Positions 9,268-19,039 of a stretch of DNA of 64,000 nt are shown in pieces (the first letter of the stretch is position 1; each line of letters starts with the position of its first letter). The DNA is from Methylocaldum sp002005105 (GTDB taxonomy: Bacteria; Pseudomonadota; Gammaproteobacteria; Methylococcales; Methylococcaceae). The notes below the pieces were generated by a model. The model saw nothing but the letters and a program-made list of their open reading frames with translations, searched no databases and was not told the DNA's origin. A program made the position numbers and the translations under genes. The DNA is taken from the NCBI RefSeq assembly GCF_051027545.1, contig NZ_CP194902.1:3224001-3288000 (forward strand), in the 5' to 3' direction.

Positions 9268-12114
9268 ATGGCACTACGTGATAACGACTTCGGCACCCCC
9301 CCAAGCCAATCCGACAAGCTGGTCACCTTGGAAATTGACGGCTTCAGCGTGACCGTGCCCGAGGGCACATCGGTTCTCAGAGCGGCGGCCAGCATCGGCA
9401 TCCAGATCCCGAAACTGTGCGCCACGGATAGCCTGGAACCTTTCGGTTCCTGCCGCTTATGCCTGGTGCAAATCGAGGGCGGACGAGGGCTGCCCGCGTC
9501 CTGCACCACGCCGGTGGCGGAAGGCATGAAGGTCTGCACCCAGAACGAGCGATTGGCCAAAGTCCGCCGCGGGGTGATGGAACTGTACATTTCGGACCAT
9601 CCGCTGGATTGCCTCACCTGCTCCGCCAATGGCAATTGCGAATTGCAGGATATGGCCGGCGCGGTGGGCCTCAGGGAAGTGCGTTATGGCTACGAGGGCG
9701 AGAACCATCTGAAGGCCGAAAAGGACACCAGCAACCCCTATTTTGCCTTCGATCCGGCCAAGTGCATCGTCTGCTCCCGTTGCGTGCGTGCCTGCGAAGA
9801 AGTGCAGGGTACCTTCGCCTTGACCCTGGACGGCCGGGGCTTCGACTCCAAGGTTTCGCCCGGGCAGAACCAGGCCTTCATGGAGTCCGAATGCGTTTCT
9901 TGCGGGGCCTGTGTACAGGCGTGTCCGACTGCGACGCTGATGGAAAAGTCCGTAATCGAGAAGGGCCAGCCGGAACACAGCATTGTCACCACCTGCGCCT
10001 ATTGCGGCGTGGGTTGCTCGTTCAAGGCGGAAATGAAGGGAGCCGAGGTGGTGCGCATGGTGCCCAACCAGGATGGTCACGCCAATCACGGCCATTCCTG
10101 CGTCAAGGGACGTTTCGCCTTCGGCTATGCGACCCACAAGGATCGCATTACGACGCCCATGATTCGGAAAAGCATCAACGATCCATGGCAGGTCGTATCC
10201 TGGGAAGAAGCGATAAACTATGCCGCATCCGAGTTCAAGCATATTCAGGCCCAGTACGGTCGCTATTCCGTGGGCGCCTTGACTTCCAGCCGTTGCACCA
10301 ATGAGGAGACCTACCTGGTGCAGAAGCTGGTGCGCGCGGCTTTCGGCAACAATAACGTCGACACCTGCGCCCGGGTCTGCCACTCGCCCACCGGCTATGG
10401 CCTCAAGCAGACCTTGGGCGAGTCGGCCGGGACCCAGACTTTCGATTCGGTCATGAAGGCCGACGTCATCATGGTGATAGGCGCCAATCCCACCGATGGC
10501 CATCCGGTGTTCGGCTCGATGATGAAGCGCCGTATCCGCGAAGGCGCCAAGCTGATCGTGGCGGACCCGCGCGACATCGATCTGGTGAGATCCGCGCATG
10601 TGAAGGCCGATTACCATCTGAAACTGCGCCCCGGTACCAATGTGGCGCTGATCAACGCCTTGGCCCACGTGATTGTTACTGAAGGCCTTTCAAACGACGC
10701 TTTCGCACTGGAGCGCTGCGAAACGGCCTCTTACGAGAAGTGGAAGTCCTTCGTCAGCGAAGAGCGCAACTCGCCTGAAGCGAGCGAATCGGTGACCGGC
10801 GTTCCGCCAGCGACGGTGCGCGCCGCGGCGAGGCTCTACGCCACCGGCGGCAATGCCGCGATTTACTACGGCCTCGGCGTTACCGAACACAGCCAGGGTT
10901 CCACCACAGTGATCGGCATCGCCAATTTGGCCATGGCGACCGGCAATATCGGACGGGAAGGCGTGGGCGTGAACCCCTTGCGCGGCCAGAACAACGTGCA
11001 GGGCTCCTGCGACATGGGTTCGTTCCCGCACGAATTCCCCGGCTATCGCCACGTTTCCGATTTCGAAACCCGCGCCCAGTTCGAATCGGCGTGGGGCGTA
11101 ACCCTGGAATCCGAGCCGGGCTTGCGCATCCCCAATATGTTCGGCGCCGCGCTGGACGGAAGCTTCAAGGGGCTGTATTGCGAGGGTGAAGATATCGCGC
11201 AGTCCGATCCGGATACCCAGCATGTCCATGCCGCCCTCCGGGCCATGGAATGCGTGGTGGTGCAGGATTTGTTCTTGAATGAAACTGCGAAGTTCGCCCA
11301 CGTGTTTCTGCCGGGCGCGTCGTTCCTGGAAAAGAACGGCACTTTCACCAATGCCGAACGGCGTATTTCCCCAGTCAGGAAAGTCATGCCGCCTTTGGCC
11401 GGCTACGAGGACTGGGAAGTAACCCAGTTGCTGTCGAATGCCTTGGGTTACCCCATGAACTATTCGCACCCGTCCGAGATCATGGATGAGATCGCGCGGC
11501 TGGTGCCAACTTTCACGGGCGTCAGCTTCGCCAAGCTCGACGAGCTGGGCAGCGTGCAATGGCCGTGCAACGAGAAAGCGCCGATCGGTACGCCGACCAT
11601 GCACATCGACCAGTTCGTGCGCGGCAAAGGACGCTTCATGCTGACGGAATACGTGCCGACCCAGGAACGGACCAGCAGCCGTTATCCGCTGATCCTTACT
11701 ACCGGCCGCATCCTGTCCCAATATAACGTGGGTGCGCAGACCCGCCGCACCATGAATTCGGTCTGGCATTCGGAGGATCGTCTGGAAATCCATCCGCACG
11801 ATGCGGAACAACGCGGTATCAAGGACGGCGACTGGGTGGGCATCAAGAGCCGTTCGGGCGAAACCGTACTGAGAGCCACCCTCACCGAACGGGTGCAGCC
11901 GGGCGTGGTGTATACCACTTTCCACTTTCCGGAATCGGGCGCCAATGTCATTACTACAGACAATTCCGACTGGGCGACCAATTGCCCTGAGTACAAGGTG
12001 ACGGCGGTGCAAGTCACCAAAGTTTCCGGCCCCTCGGAATGGCAGCGCCGATACCAGGAGTTCTCGGAGGAACAGTTGGCGTTGCTCGAGCAACGTACAT
12101 CGGCCACCGGTTGA
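9268..12114 (+). CDS. fdsA: NAD-dependent formate dehydrogenase, alpha (catalytic) subunit
   Basis: This 948-residue molybdopterin enzyme oxidises formate to CO2. Starting at 9268 (AGGAG upstream), the order is: a [2Fe-2S] domain (GSCRLCLVQIEGG), a His-Cys3 [4Fe-4S] motif (DHPLDCLTCSANGNCELQ), two ferredoxin-like [4Fe-4S] motifs (CIVCSRCVRACEE and CVSCGACVQACPT), the CAYCGVGCSF cluster, and the bis-MGD catalytic domain. The metal ligand is Cys at about residue 371 in CARVCHSPTGYG, so this is a cysteine and not a selenocysteine enzyme. The C-terminal molybdopterin dinucleotide-binding domain includes HPHDAEQRGIKDGDWV. The metal may be Mo or W; sequence alone does not decide. Confidence 0.96.
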   Translation: MALRDNDFGTPPSQSDKLVTLEIDGFSVTVPEGTSVLRAAASIGIQIPKLCATDSLEPFGSCRLCLVQIEGGRGLPASCTTPVAEGMKVCTQNERLAKVRRGVMELYISDHPLDCLTCSANGNCELQDMAGAVGLREVRYGYEGENHLKAEKDTSNPYFAFDPAKCIVCSRCVRACEEVQGTFALTLDGRGFDSKVSPGQNQAFMESECVSCGACVQACPTATLMEKSVIEKGQPEHSIVTTCAYCGVGCSFKAEMKGAEVVRMVPNQDGHANHGHSCVKGRFAFGYATHKDRITTPMIRKSINDPWQVVSWEEAINYAASEFKHIQAQYGRYSVGALTSSRCTNEETYLVQKLVRAAFGNNNVDTCARVCHSPTGYGLKQTLGESAGTQTFDSVMKADVIMVIGANPTDGHPVFGSMMKRRIREGAKLIVADPRDIDLVRSAHVKADYHLKLRPGTNVALINALAHVIVTEGLSNDAFALERCETASYEKWKSFVSEERNSPEASESVTGVPPATVRAAARLYATGGNAAIYYGLGVTEHSQGSTTVIGIANLAMATGNIGREGVGVNPLRGQNNVQGSCDMGSFPHEFPGYRHVSDFETRAQFESAWGVTLESEPGLRIPNMFGAALDGSFKGLYCEGEDIAQSDPDTQHVHAALRAMECVVVQDLFLNETAKFAHVFLPGASFLEKNGTFTNAERRISPVRKVMPPLAGYEDWEVTQLLSNALGYPMNYSHPSEIMDEIARLVPTFTGVSFAKLDELGSVQWPCNEKAPIGTPTMHIDQFVRGKGRFMLTEYVPTQERTSSRYPLILTTGRILSQYNVGAQTRRTMNSVWHSEDRLEIHPHDAEQRGIKDGDWVGIKSRSGETVLRATLTERVQPGVVYTTFHFPESGANVITTDNSDWATNCPEYKVTAVQVTKVSGPSEWQRRYQEFSEEQLALLEQRTSATG

Positions 12115-12123
12115 GACTGCGAG

Positions 12124-12954
12124 ATGGCCGTTCTCGCCTCCGAATTGGGGTGGCCCAGTTATCGAGTCAGTCCGGTTGAGCGCTGGCATGGCGATAAACA
12201 TGCCAATCAGGACGACTGTATCGCCGAGGAAGCTCCGATTGCCTTGATGTATAACGGCGAATCGCATGCCGTCATGCTGGCGACGCCTTTGGATCTGGAG
12301 GATTTCGCTCTGGGGTTCAGCCTTACTGAGGCTATCGTCGCGTCGCCGGGCGAGGTGGAGTCGATAAAGGTTTACCAGCGTTCCGAGGGAATCGAGGTGC
12401 GCCTACGCATTCCGGAGGCGCGTTGCGCGGGTGCCGCGGAGAAAGGGCGCAATCTCGCCGGACGGACCGGCTGCGGGCTTTGCGGTGCGCGCACGCTCCA
12501 ACAGGCCATGCGCCGGCCGGGTCCGGTAGGGCAGGGTGTGCAAGTGTCGGCGCCGGAATTGATTCGGGTGCTCGCCGAACTATCGGAGCATCAAAGGTTA
12601 AACCGTATCACTGGGGCGGTACACGCGGCGGCTTGGGCCGTGCCGGGACAAGGCATACAGTGGGTTCGCGAGGATATCGGCCGACATAATGCGCTGGACA
12701 AGCTTATCGGCGCGCTGGCGCGGCAAGGTGTCGATTTCGGCAGTGGCTTCGTGGTGGTAACCAGCCGGGCCAGTTATGAGATGGTGCAGAAATGCGCGTC
12801 CGTCGGCATCGGTTTTCTGGCCGCGATCTCAGCGCCTACCGGACTCGCGGTGCGCTTGGCCGAAGATGCGGGGGTCACGCTGGTCGGATTTGCCCGTGGC
12901 GACAAGCATGTGGTTTACGCAAATCCGCAACGCCTGCTGCACAGCAAGGCCTGA
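12124..12954 (+). CDS. fdhD: Formate dehydrogenase accessory sulfurtransferase FdhD
   Basis: FdhD (called FdsC in fds operons) moves sulfur from a cysteine desulfurase to the molybdenum or tungsten cofactor, which activates the catalytic subunit. The paired cysteines in RTGCGLCGART are C117 and C120 of 276 residues. The cofactor-binding core has REDIGRHNALDKLIG and VVTSRASYEMVQK. It sits 9 bases after fdsA and before fdsD, the standard Fds operon order, so it serves this enzyme. Confidence 0.94.
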   Translation: MAVLASELGWPSYRVSPVERWHGDKHANQDDCIAEEAPIALMYNGESHAVMLATPLDLEDFALGFSLTEAIVASPGEVESIKVYQRSEGIEVRLRIPEARCAGAAEKGRNLAGRTGCGLCGARTLQQAMRRPGPVGQGVQVSAPELIRVLAELSEHQRLNRITGAVHAAAWAVPGQGIQWVREDIGRHNALDKLIGALARQGVDFGSGFVVVTSRASYEMVQKCASVGIGFLAAISAPTGLAVRLAEDAGVTLVGFARGDKHVVYANPQRLLHSKA

Positions 12955-12998
12955 GCGCTTAACGCCGCCAAGCCTTCAACCTCTCAAACAAGAAGATC

Positions 12999-13244
12999 AT
13001 GAATATCGAAAATCTGGTAAAAATGGCCAATGACATCGGCAATTTTTTTAATGCCGAGCCGGACCGATCCATTGCGATACATGGCATCGCCGATCACATC
13101 CGGAAATTCTGGGACCCTAGAATGCGTAAAGCCATCATCGCTCACCATCGGGAAGGCGGGATCGGTCTGAGTGAATTGCCGCGAGCAGCTGTCGCCGAAC
13201 TGGCGGATGAAACCGTATCGCTGAAGGAATCCGGCGACGGCTGA
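12999..13244 (+). CDS. fdsD: NAD-dependent formate dehydrogenase, delta subunit
   Basis: This 81-residue helical protein has the FdsD pattern: LVKMANDIGNFF near the start, then a conserved HIRKFWDPRMRKAI block at about residues 29-42 and a C-terminal LPRAAVAEL. FdsD is a small subunit of the soluble NAD-linked formate dehydrogenase and is thought to act in assembly or stability. It closes the operon, 44 bases after fdhD, and is followed at once by a repeat cluster rather than a clear terminator. Confidence 0.92.
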   Translation: MNIENLVKMANDIGNFFNAEPDRSIAIHGIADHIRKFWDPRMRKAIIAHHREGGIGLSELPRAAVAELADETVSLKESGDG

Positions 13245-13256
13245 AGCTAGCCGATT

Positions 13257-13403
13257 GTTAATCAGGCCCGTAAATGCCTTTCTGGCATTTCGGGCCGCCG
13301 TCCAAGCCGGTTTACACGCTTAGGCCTAGCTCGCGTGGCTTGTCGCCGCGCTAAGAAGCCCTGCCCCGGATAAACCCGGCCTATATTCTTAGACCGAGTC
13401 AAT
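13257..13403 (-). repeat. Repeat family A, degenerate reverse copy (A3)
   Basis: Read on the minus strand, this matches the near-identical copies at 25669-25814 and 33827-33972 along its full length, but with many substitutions. The ends (ATTGAC and GATTAAC) and the multi-hairpin layout are kept. The terminal hairpin arms AAATGCC/GGCATTT differ from AAATACC/GGTATTT in the other copies by a compensating pair. The head of A abuts repeat B1. It is not a protein gene. Confidence 0.75.
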
Positions 13404-13560
13404 AGGGCATTTTCTGATTCGGTGTAAGGGAGCCCCATATGTAGGTCGGCAATCCCTTGCCGACGTACCGGCTCGGCAAAGGGCTTTGTCGGCAAGGGAT
13501 TGCCGACCTATGTTCTTCCCGCCCCACACGAATCCGTACACCGGGATGAAAAACGCTCTA
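13403..13560 (+). repeat. Repeat family B, short copy without cassettes (B1)
   Basis: The outer ends are related to the family B terminal repeats (left GGGCATTTTC, right GAAAAACGCTCTA). Inside lies a perfect 23-base inverted repeat (13442-13464 with 13488-13510) starting TAGGTCGGCAATCCC. The cassette and linker modules seen in B2-B5 are absent, so the two arms face each other across a short centre. Confidence 0.8.
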
Positions 13561-13579
13561 AAAAGCGCCGGCTATTTGC

Positions 13580-14674
13580 TCAATGCTCGGCAGTCAGAGA
13601 ATAAGGCTCCGGAGAAAGCTCAGAAGTACGGGCGAAGAGGAGGTCGGCCAGGAGGCGGGCAGAAGCCGGTGCCATGGCGAATCCGTTGCGGAAATGGCCG
13701 CAATTGAAATGTAAATTCTGAATCTCAGGATGCCTGCCTATATACGGGATACCCCTAGGCGAGCCGGGGCGCAGTCCCGCCCAGTGTTTTTCAATCGAGC
13801 AAGCGCGGAGTGCCGGGAGCACGGTATAGGCAAACTCGGCAAGCTCGTCCCGTGCGGACTCTGTGGTGCTCTTGTCGAAGCCGGAGTGCTCCAAGGTACT
13901 GCCCGCTAAGATCTTTCCGTCTTTTCGAGGAATCAAGTAGTGATCTCGGCTCAGGACCATATGTCTGAGCAACTCCGGCTCAGCCGAAAAGACGATCATC
14001 TGTCCTTTCACTGGTTCCACGTCGAGGTGCGGCACGAAAAAAAAGCGATCACTCATCGTTCCCGACCAAGCTCCGGCAGTAATGACGTATTGGTCGGCGG
14101 AGTAAGTTTCGTTCCCGGCGTTAATATGCGTGATCTTGCTGCGGTCCACGGCAATCTCGGTGACCGTCCGGTGTTCCGAAATTTGCACGCCGTCTGCCAA
14201 TAGCTCCGACTGCAATGCTCGGAGCAATCTCGGATTTCTGACCTGAGCGATGTCAGGCAGGAATATGGGGGAACTCGGCATAAATTGCACGGCAGGCTCC
14301 AGTTCACGGAAGCGCGCGAGATCCGGCCGTTCGTAGGCAATCCCGTAGCTTTCACACCAAGTTTCCGCGAGATGCACGTTCTCGCAGTCGGCAATCAATA
14401 ATCCGCTCTTTCGCCATTCCGGATCGATCCCGGTGCGGCGATGTAGAGTTTCGGCAAGCTTGGGATATTCAGCATGACTTGGAAGCCAGAGTTGGAGGAT
14501 CGGCTCCACGGCTCGCCAGGGATAGAGCGGACTGAGAATTCCGCCGCCCGCCCACGAAGACTCCCGACCAATCATCTGCCTTTCCAGGATGAGAACGCGA
14601 GCGCCAGATCTTATGAGTTCGCGCGCCGTCATCAGTCCGATAACGCCACCGCCGATGATGATGATATCCGTCAT
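13580..14674 (-). CDS. thiO: Glycine oxidase ThiO (FAD-dependent)
   Basis: ThiO oxidises glycine to iminoglycine, the precursor of the thiazole ring in thiamine synthesis. The proposed start MTDIIIIGGGVIGLMTAREL places the FAD-binding GxGxxG motif at the N-terminus and gives 364 residues, the usual length. The frame is open 49 codons further upstream, but that part overlaps the next gene region and lacks domain character. The FAD-dependent oxidoreductase fold is supported by ESSWAGGGILSPLYPW and the C-terminal HWAGLRPGSPRGIPYIG. The gene stands alone; no other thi genes are nearby. A broader amino-acid oxidase role cannot be excluded. Confidence 0.87.
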   Translation of the reverse strand: MTDIIIIGGGVIGLMTARELIRSGARVLILERQMIGRESSWAGGGILSPLYPWRAVEPILQLWLPSHAEYPKLAETLHRRTGIDPEWRKSGLLIADCENVHLAETWCESYGIAYERPDLARFRELEPAVQFMPSSPIFLPDIAQVRNPRLLRALQSELLADGVQISEHRTVTEIAVDRSKITHINAGNETYSADQYVITAGAWSGTMSDRFFFVPHLDVEPVKGQMIVFSAEPELLRHMVLSRDHYLIPRKDGKILAGSTLEHSGFDKSTTESARDELAEFAYTVLPALRACSIEKHWAGLRPGSPRGIPYIGRHPEIQNLHFNCGHFRNGFAMAPASARLLADLLFARTSELSPEPYSLTAEH

Positions 14675-14866
14675 ACCAATTTGCCAAGCTGGTCGAGAGT
14701 TATTCGAAAAACGTCTTGTGCGCATTGCGATGCGCTTTTCTGGGTGTATTTCGGTGGAGACATTTATGCGAAGCTTGCTATATTTCGACTCACCGACATC
14801 CCTGCGCCACGACGGACACAATGCCGAGCATGGCCGTGGGATATGAAATCGACTAGAGGAACATCA

Positions 14867-15739
14867 ATGCCTTGGAAAAAAAGTTTATCCGCCGCGTCTA
14901 TTTTACTGTCTTTCTTGCCCGGCGTTTCTTCCGGACTGGTAGTAGATATTCAGGGTACCCGGCTTGCACCGCAAGCGCCCGGCGAAACCTGCGTCGATAT
15001 TACCGGTGATTATCGAGGTGTGCGAATCGAGGCCGATAATCCGGGCCAAACTCCGAGAATTTGCTACAACGGCTCGCGGAACAACTCGGTCAGCATTGCG
15101 AATGCCACCTTTGTTGCCAAACCGCCGGTGAAACAGGAGGTGGTCATCAAATTCGAGCATGAATTTCCGCCTGGCATCAATGGAAAGATCATGGCGCGCG
15201 CCAAGTTACAGGGCTTTTTTGCCACCGGCAGCGGCGTCGGCGTTCCGACTGGCGATAAGTTGAAGCTCGAAACCTTCTTCTCGCAAGGCGGTTCGGATGA
15301 CGCTATAGCAACACCTTTGGATTTTACCGTAGGCGATCAGTTGGATTCGGCATTGCTGGAATATTCGGTCAAGAAGCAATACTTGGCTGCCGGACCTCGC
15401 TCGTTGAAAGGGGTTTTGAAAATCGAATTTACCGGAGCGGAACACAAGTTGGCTTTGCCTGAAAGATGCCTGATTTCGCTCGATACCGGCTCCACTTTTG
15501 AAGATAAGCTGGATACTTTGGAAACCTTGGAAGATGACGAAGCCCCGGTATCTCCGGAAGCAGGCGAATCAGGAGCGGAAACCTTGCCGACAGATCCAGG
15601 CGAGCTGGAGAATGGGCTGCCTCCTTTGCCCGAACTACAGTCTGATTCCGATCCCACGAATGCGACGCCGATCGATATCAAAGCGACCGACAAACAGGAG
15701 TTGCCTTCGCCGACCGAACTGTTGCCAAAAGTCCGATAG
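14867..15739 (+). CDS. Exported hypothetical protein
   Basis: The ATG at 14867 follows AGAGGA and opens a signal peptide (MPWKKSLSAASILLSFLPG, then VSSG), giving 290 residues. The mature part is beta-rich with few cysteines (CVDITGDYRG, ICYNGSRNNS). The last 80 residues form an acidic Pro/Glu/Asp linker (EDDEAPVSPEAGESG) that looks disordered. No family was recognised. It is probably periplasmic or on the cell surface. A much longer frame extends upstream to 14474 but overlaps thiO on the other strand, so it is not used. Confidence 0.65.
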   Translation: MPWKKSLSAASILLSFLPGVSSGLVVDIQGTRLAPQAPGETCVDITGDYRGVRIEADNPGQTPRICYNGSRNNSVSIANATFVAKPPVKQEVVIKFEHEFPPGINGKIMARAKLQGFFATGSGVGVPTGDKLKLETFFSQGGSDDAIATPLDFTVGDQLDSALLEYSVKKQYLAAGPRSLKGVLKIEFTGAEHKLALPERCLISLDTGSTFEDKLDTLETLEDDEAPVSPEAGESGAETLPTDPGELENGLPPLPELQSDSDPTNATPIDIKATDKQELPSPTELLPKVR

Positions 15740-15779
15740 TCCAAAAACGGCAACTGTGTGGTTAGGCAATACCGGAGAA

Positions 15780-15799
15780 GCTGTCCGAGTTTGGACAGC
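15780..15799 (+). other. Small stem-loop after the exported protein gene
   Basis: A perfect 7-base-pair stem GCTGTCC/GGACAGC with a 6-base loop lies about 40 bases after the stop at 15739. There is no T-run, so a terminator function is uncertain. Confidence 0.35.
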
Positions 15800-15836
15800 C
15801 CGGCGGCTATCCGCTGAACCGTTTGGGTGACGCCGC

Positions 15837-15869
15837 GCACTCGGGTACGTTCCAACCGCCGTTTCTAGG
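15837..15869 (+). repeat. Repeat family E, partial copy (E1)
   Basis: The stretch begins GCACTCGGGTACGT and ends CCGCCGTTTCTAGG. It matches the right part of the palindromic element at 20105-20150 with a few changes. Only these two copies were seen, 4.2 kb apart. Confidence 0.5.
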
Positions 15870-15918
15870 ACCTAGGACAACGGTCTGTCCGCTTCTTTTT
15901 CCTACGTGCCTAGAGGGT

Positions 15919-15954
15919 CGATCGCGGCAGTGATTCTTTTCACTGCCGCGATCG
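15919..15954. terminator. Strong hairpin between convergent genes
   Basis: A perfect 14-base-pair stem, CGATCGCGGCAGTG (15919-15932) and its complement (15941-15954), encloses an 8-base T-rich loop. It sits between the exported protein gene and the convergent UPF0182 gene, 33 bases from the latter's stop. It probably ends both transcripts, although the T-run is short. Confidence 0.55.
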
Positions 15955-15986
15955 TGTTCCGTGGATTTCTCGAAACTCGTCTTGCC

Positions 15987-18662
15987 TTACATCGGCCTGA
16001 TTTCAGGCAATTGCGGCGGTGGCGGCTCCACGGGCGCCGTCGGAGGGCTAGGCGGTACTTGGGGCCCTATTTCCCTTAGCCGCTCCTGGAGTCTTTCCAT
16101 TCCCCTCTCCAAAGACGCATCCATAATGACGACGTTTCCCATCGATAAAATGATCCGTTGCAGTTCCGGGATTCTCGTGGTGCCGGTCGAGACGATGTAA
16201 ACGGGCTGTACATACAAGACCGATCGACCCACCGGCAGGACGATGATGCGGCCGCGCAATACATGCGAGCCCTTTTGGTCCCAAAGGGCAAACTGTCTTG
16301 CGATCTCCGGGTCCTGGTCGATCAGAGCGCTGACTTGAGACGGGCCTTCGACCTGGACCTCGCGGCTGAATCTGTAGAGGACGATCTCCTTGAAAAAGTC
16401 GGTACGTCCCCCCCTGGCGGCCGGCGTGCCCGCGACTGCCAGCACGCTGAGGTTGCTCCGTCCTATGGGGGTCATCGGGTTGATCAGAACGAAGTTTTCT
16501 GGCTCACGAAGTCCCTCCAACAGGTAAGTTGTGAAGTAAAAGGGCTTCAGGATGGAATCGTTGACCAGAGGAAAATCCCAGGTCTCCGCCTGCTGGAAGA
16601 ACAAAGCCGGGTCGGTTTGATGATAGCGGGCGTAGATGCTCATCTGAGTGGTGAACATATCCTTGGGATAGCGAAGTTGCTCTCGGAGCATCGGCGGCAT
16701 GGCGCTCATATCCTTGAAGACACCCGGATAAGCTTTTCTGTAGCCTTGGATGATGGGATCGTTTGGGTTCGCGACGTAGTAGTCGACGTTACCGTCGAAA
16801 GCGTCGATGACGATTTTGACCGAGTTGCGGATGTAATTGAATTGCTTATCCTCGCTGTCCCGATTGAAACGGGTGACCGAGGTTTTTGAGACCGGGTACA
16901 GGCCGGAAGTCGTGTAGGCGTCTACGATCCAGTAGATACGCTTTGGCGTGACGACGGCGTAGGGGTCGTTGTCCAAGGACAAATAGGGCGTGAGGCTCTT
17001 GATCCGATCGATGATGTTGCGCCGGAACAGCGCCCGGCTGTCACCGCGGATGTTGACCGAAAAAAACAGTTTCTCGTCTCTGAAATAAATTGAGAAAAGC
17101 AGTCTCCTGAAAAACGAGGAAATCGGCACCCCGCCGCTGCCGGTATAGTTGTAGCTGGATTCCTCGTCGAAGCTGGAAATGCCTACCACGCTGAGCCGAT
17201 TCGGTACGATCGCGTAGGTTAAGTTCTCTTCGCCGAAATAGATGTCGGGCTTTTCGATCGCGAAGCCGACTCCTGACTGAAGGGTCAAGTCGCGGAGAAA
17301 CCACTTCATCGGCGTTTCGCCATCCTGAGCGGCGGGCGTAATGACCGCACCGTAGCCATGGGTATAACGGAGGTGGGTGTTTTCCCAATTCTGAGCCTCG
17401 GACGGCAGCTTGGTGATGTTGACTTCGCGCGAGGAAAGATTCACCTGCTCGAGCCGGCCGTTGATTACATAGCGTGCAATGTCCACGCCTGGAAAGCGAT
17501 AGTAGGGCCGAATACCCTGCATCTGCTGATACACGTCGTCAAGGTATTCGGGATCCCAGACCGGAATGTTGTACAGGTGTTCGCGGAAGGCCTGATCGAG
17601 AATATCTCGGTTAGGGAGACCCGGCATGACATCGATGATCTTGATGTCGTTCAGCTCATAAGCGGCAAGGGTCGCATTGATATTGTTCCGCATGAACTCT
17701 TGCTCGACCTTGACGGGATTCGGTTTTACCACAAACCGATCGATCAAGCCGGGGATGAAGTCGATCTTACGGGCACCCAAAGCGACTGAGAAAATGAGGA
17801 CCAAACTGACCAGTGCAGTCAATCCGTTGCCTCGGTGTACATAGATCAAACTGGCGGCCACCGCCCCAAGCAGGGTCAAAATAGCGAGCCAAATCAAAGG
17901 CAAGTGATAGCGAAGTTCGATGAACCCCGGGCCGAAGAATTGGGGCTCGTGGACGTCCGTATATAGCAGTCCGAAGCGGTAGAGAATGAAACCCCATGCC
18001 ACGATCAGCGCGGTGATGATGACCAGGCCGCTGAGGTGAATTCTCGCGCCGATAGGCCACTCCCTTTTTTCGCCCGGAAGTAACCGATGCTCCAGCCAAT
18101 AAAGGAGTGCGATCGCCAGCGTCGCGATGATCGATGCGATGAGCAATTCCCTTTGAATCAGCGTGAAGATCGGGTAGGAGAACATGTAAAAGCTGACATC
18201 GTTCCCGAATACCGGATCGGTGACTCCGGCGCTGGGAGCAAACAAGAACAGCAATGCGGCATTCCATTGTTTGTAGAACGGAATCGCGATGAGAATGGCC
18301 AAAATTAAGGACAATGGCGTGTAAACCCGCAAAGAGCCGGTTTGAAAGAGTTTCAACAATCGCCGGTAGCGGGTTCCTTCGGTATGGCCCAATCTGGCAA
18401 AGGCGGTTTCGTCTATGCCGAGATAACGGGACGCAGCCCAGAAATTCAGGAAGAAGATGAAGAAGAAAAACAGAGTGACGCTACCCGACAAAATGTAGCG
18501 ATAAAGAAGTTTAAGCCAAAAATATCCGCCATAGTCGAGCTCGTCGTGCCACCAATAATCCACTATGAAATTCGTCAAAGCGATGCCGGATGCCAAAAGC
18601 ACGACAGCCAAGCCAATGATGGCGGCGGCAATCAACATCAGCAGTCGTTTCCAATTTTGCAT
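15987..18662 (-). CDS. UPF0182 family integral membrane protein
   Basis: This is a large (891 residues) COG1615/UPF0182 protein. The N-terminal third has about seven hydrophobic helices (for example LMLIAAAIIGLAVVLLASGI and SGSVTLFFFFIFFLNFWAAS). The rest is a large soluble, probably periplasmic domain with family landmarks NINATLAAYELNDI, TRYVIN-like and NTHLRYTHGYGAV. The C-terminus is Pro-rich. The start at 18662 is chosen for GAGAGGAC upstream; the frame runs 24 codons further. The function of the family is unknown. It stands alone. Confidence 0.88.
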   Translation of the reverse strand: MQNWKRLLMLIAAAIIGLAVVLLASGIALTNFIVDYWWHDELDYGGYFWLKLLYRYILSGSVTLFFFFIFFLNFWAASRYLGIDETAFARLGHTEGTRYRRLLKLFQTGSLRVYTPLSLILAILIAIPFYKQWNAALLFLFAPSAGVTDPVFGNDVSFYMFSYPIFTLIQRELLIASIIATLAIALLYWLEHRLLPGEKREWPIGARIHLSGLVIITALIVAWGFILYRFGLLYTDVHEPQFFGPGFIELRYHLPLIWLAILTLLGAVAASLIYVHRGNGLTALVSLVLIFSVALGARKIDFIPGLIDRFVVKPNPVKVEQEFMRNNINATLAAYELNDIKIIDVMPGLPNRDILDQAFREHLYNIPVWDPEYLDDVYQQMQGIRPYYRFPGVDIARYVINGRLEQVNLSSREVNITKLPSEAQNWENTHLRYTHGYGAVITPAAQDGETPMKWFLRDLTLQSGVGFAIEKPDIYFGEENLTYAIVPNRLSVVGISSFDEESSYNYTGSGGVPISSFFRRLLFSIYFRDEKLFFSVNIRGDSRALFRRNIIDRIKSLTPYLSLDNDPYAVVTPKRIYWIVDAYTTSGLYPVSKTSVTRFNRDSEDKQFNYIRNSVKIVIDAFDGNVDYYVANPNDPIIQGYRKAYPGVFKDMSAMPPMLREQLRYPKDMFTTQMSIYARYHQTDPALFFQQAETWDFPLVNDSILKPFYFTTYLLEGLREPENFVLINPMTPIGRSNLSVLAVAGTPAARGGRTDFFKEIVLYRFSREVQVEGPSQVSALIDQDPEIARQFALWDQKGSHVLRGRIIVLPVGRSVLYVQPVYIVSTGTTRIPELQRIILSMGNVVIMDASLERGMERLQERLREIGPQVPPSPPTAPVEPPPPQLPEIRPM

Positions 18663-19039
18663 AGGGTCCTCTCGAGTAATTCTGATTCTTGCTGTCGGAC
18701 TGGTTGGGATAGCGGGGCGGAGCCGCAGTTTCAAAAAGCGGCATCGGGAAGCCGGACTAGAGTTGCATTTGTAGCGGCCAGACTACGCCGTAAGATAATA
18801 CCTAGACTCTAGTGAGACAAGTAGATGCTTAATTAGTGACAAGGCCGTTCGAAAGGGGCGGGAATCTCGGTCCGCCCCGGAACGAATGGTGCCGAAAAAA
18901 GCGACGTTCGCCACTTTTCAACAGGTAATAAGCCGTTGAGTAATCTGGAAAACGAGAAATATTCCCTGTCCGTGTCGCAAAAGCTTCATAGACAGGCTTC
19001 TACGGCTTCCTCAAAAGAAAAAAGACCGAATCCGATGAA
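18663..19039. other. Intergenic region, no gene recognised
   Basis: It lies between the UPF0182 start and the end of the OmpA-like gene, both on the minus strand. It should hold the UPF0182 promoter. I see no clear promoter, hairpin or RNA gene. Confidence 0.4.

Noticed and set aside
10366..10380. Possible selenocysteine site in FdsA
   Set aside because: The catalytic position is encoded by TGC (Cys) and no TGA is present, so no selenocysteine is needed.
10690..12267. A 525-codon minus-strand frame opposite fdsA and fdhD
   Set aside because: It is the antisense of confirmed genes and its His/Arg/Gly-rich composition is typical of such shadows in G+C-rich DNA.
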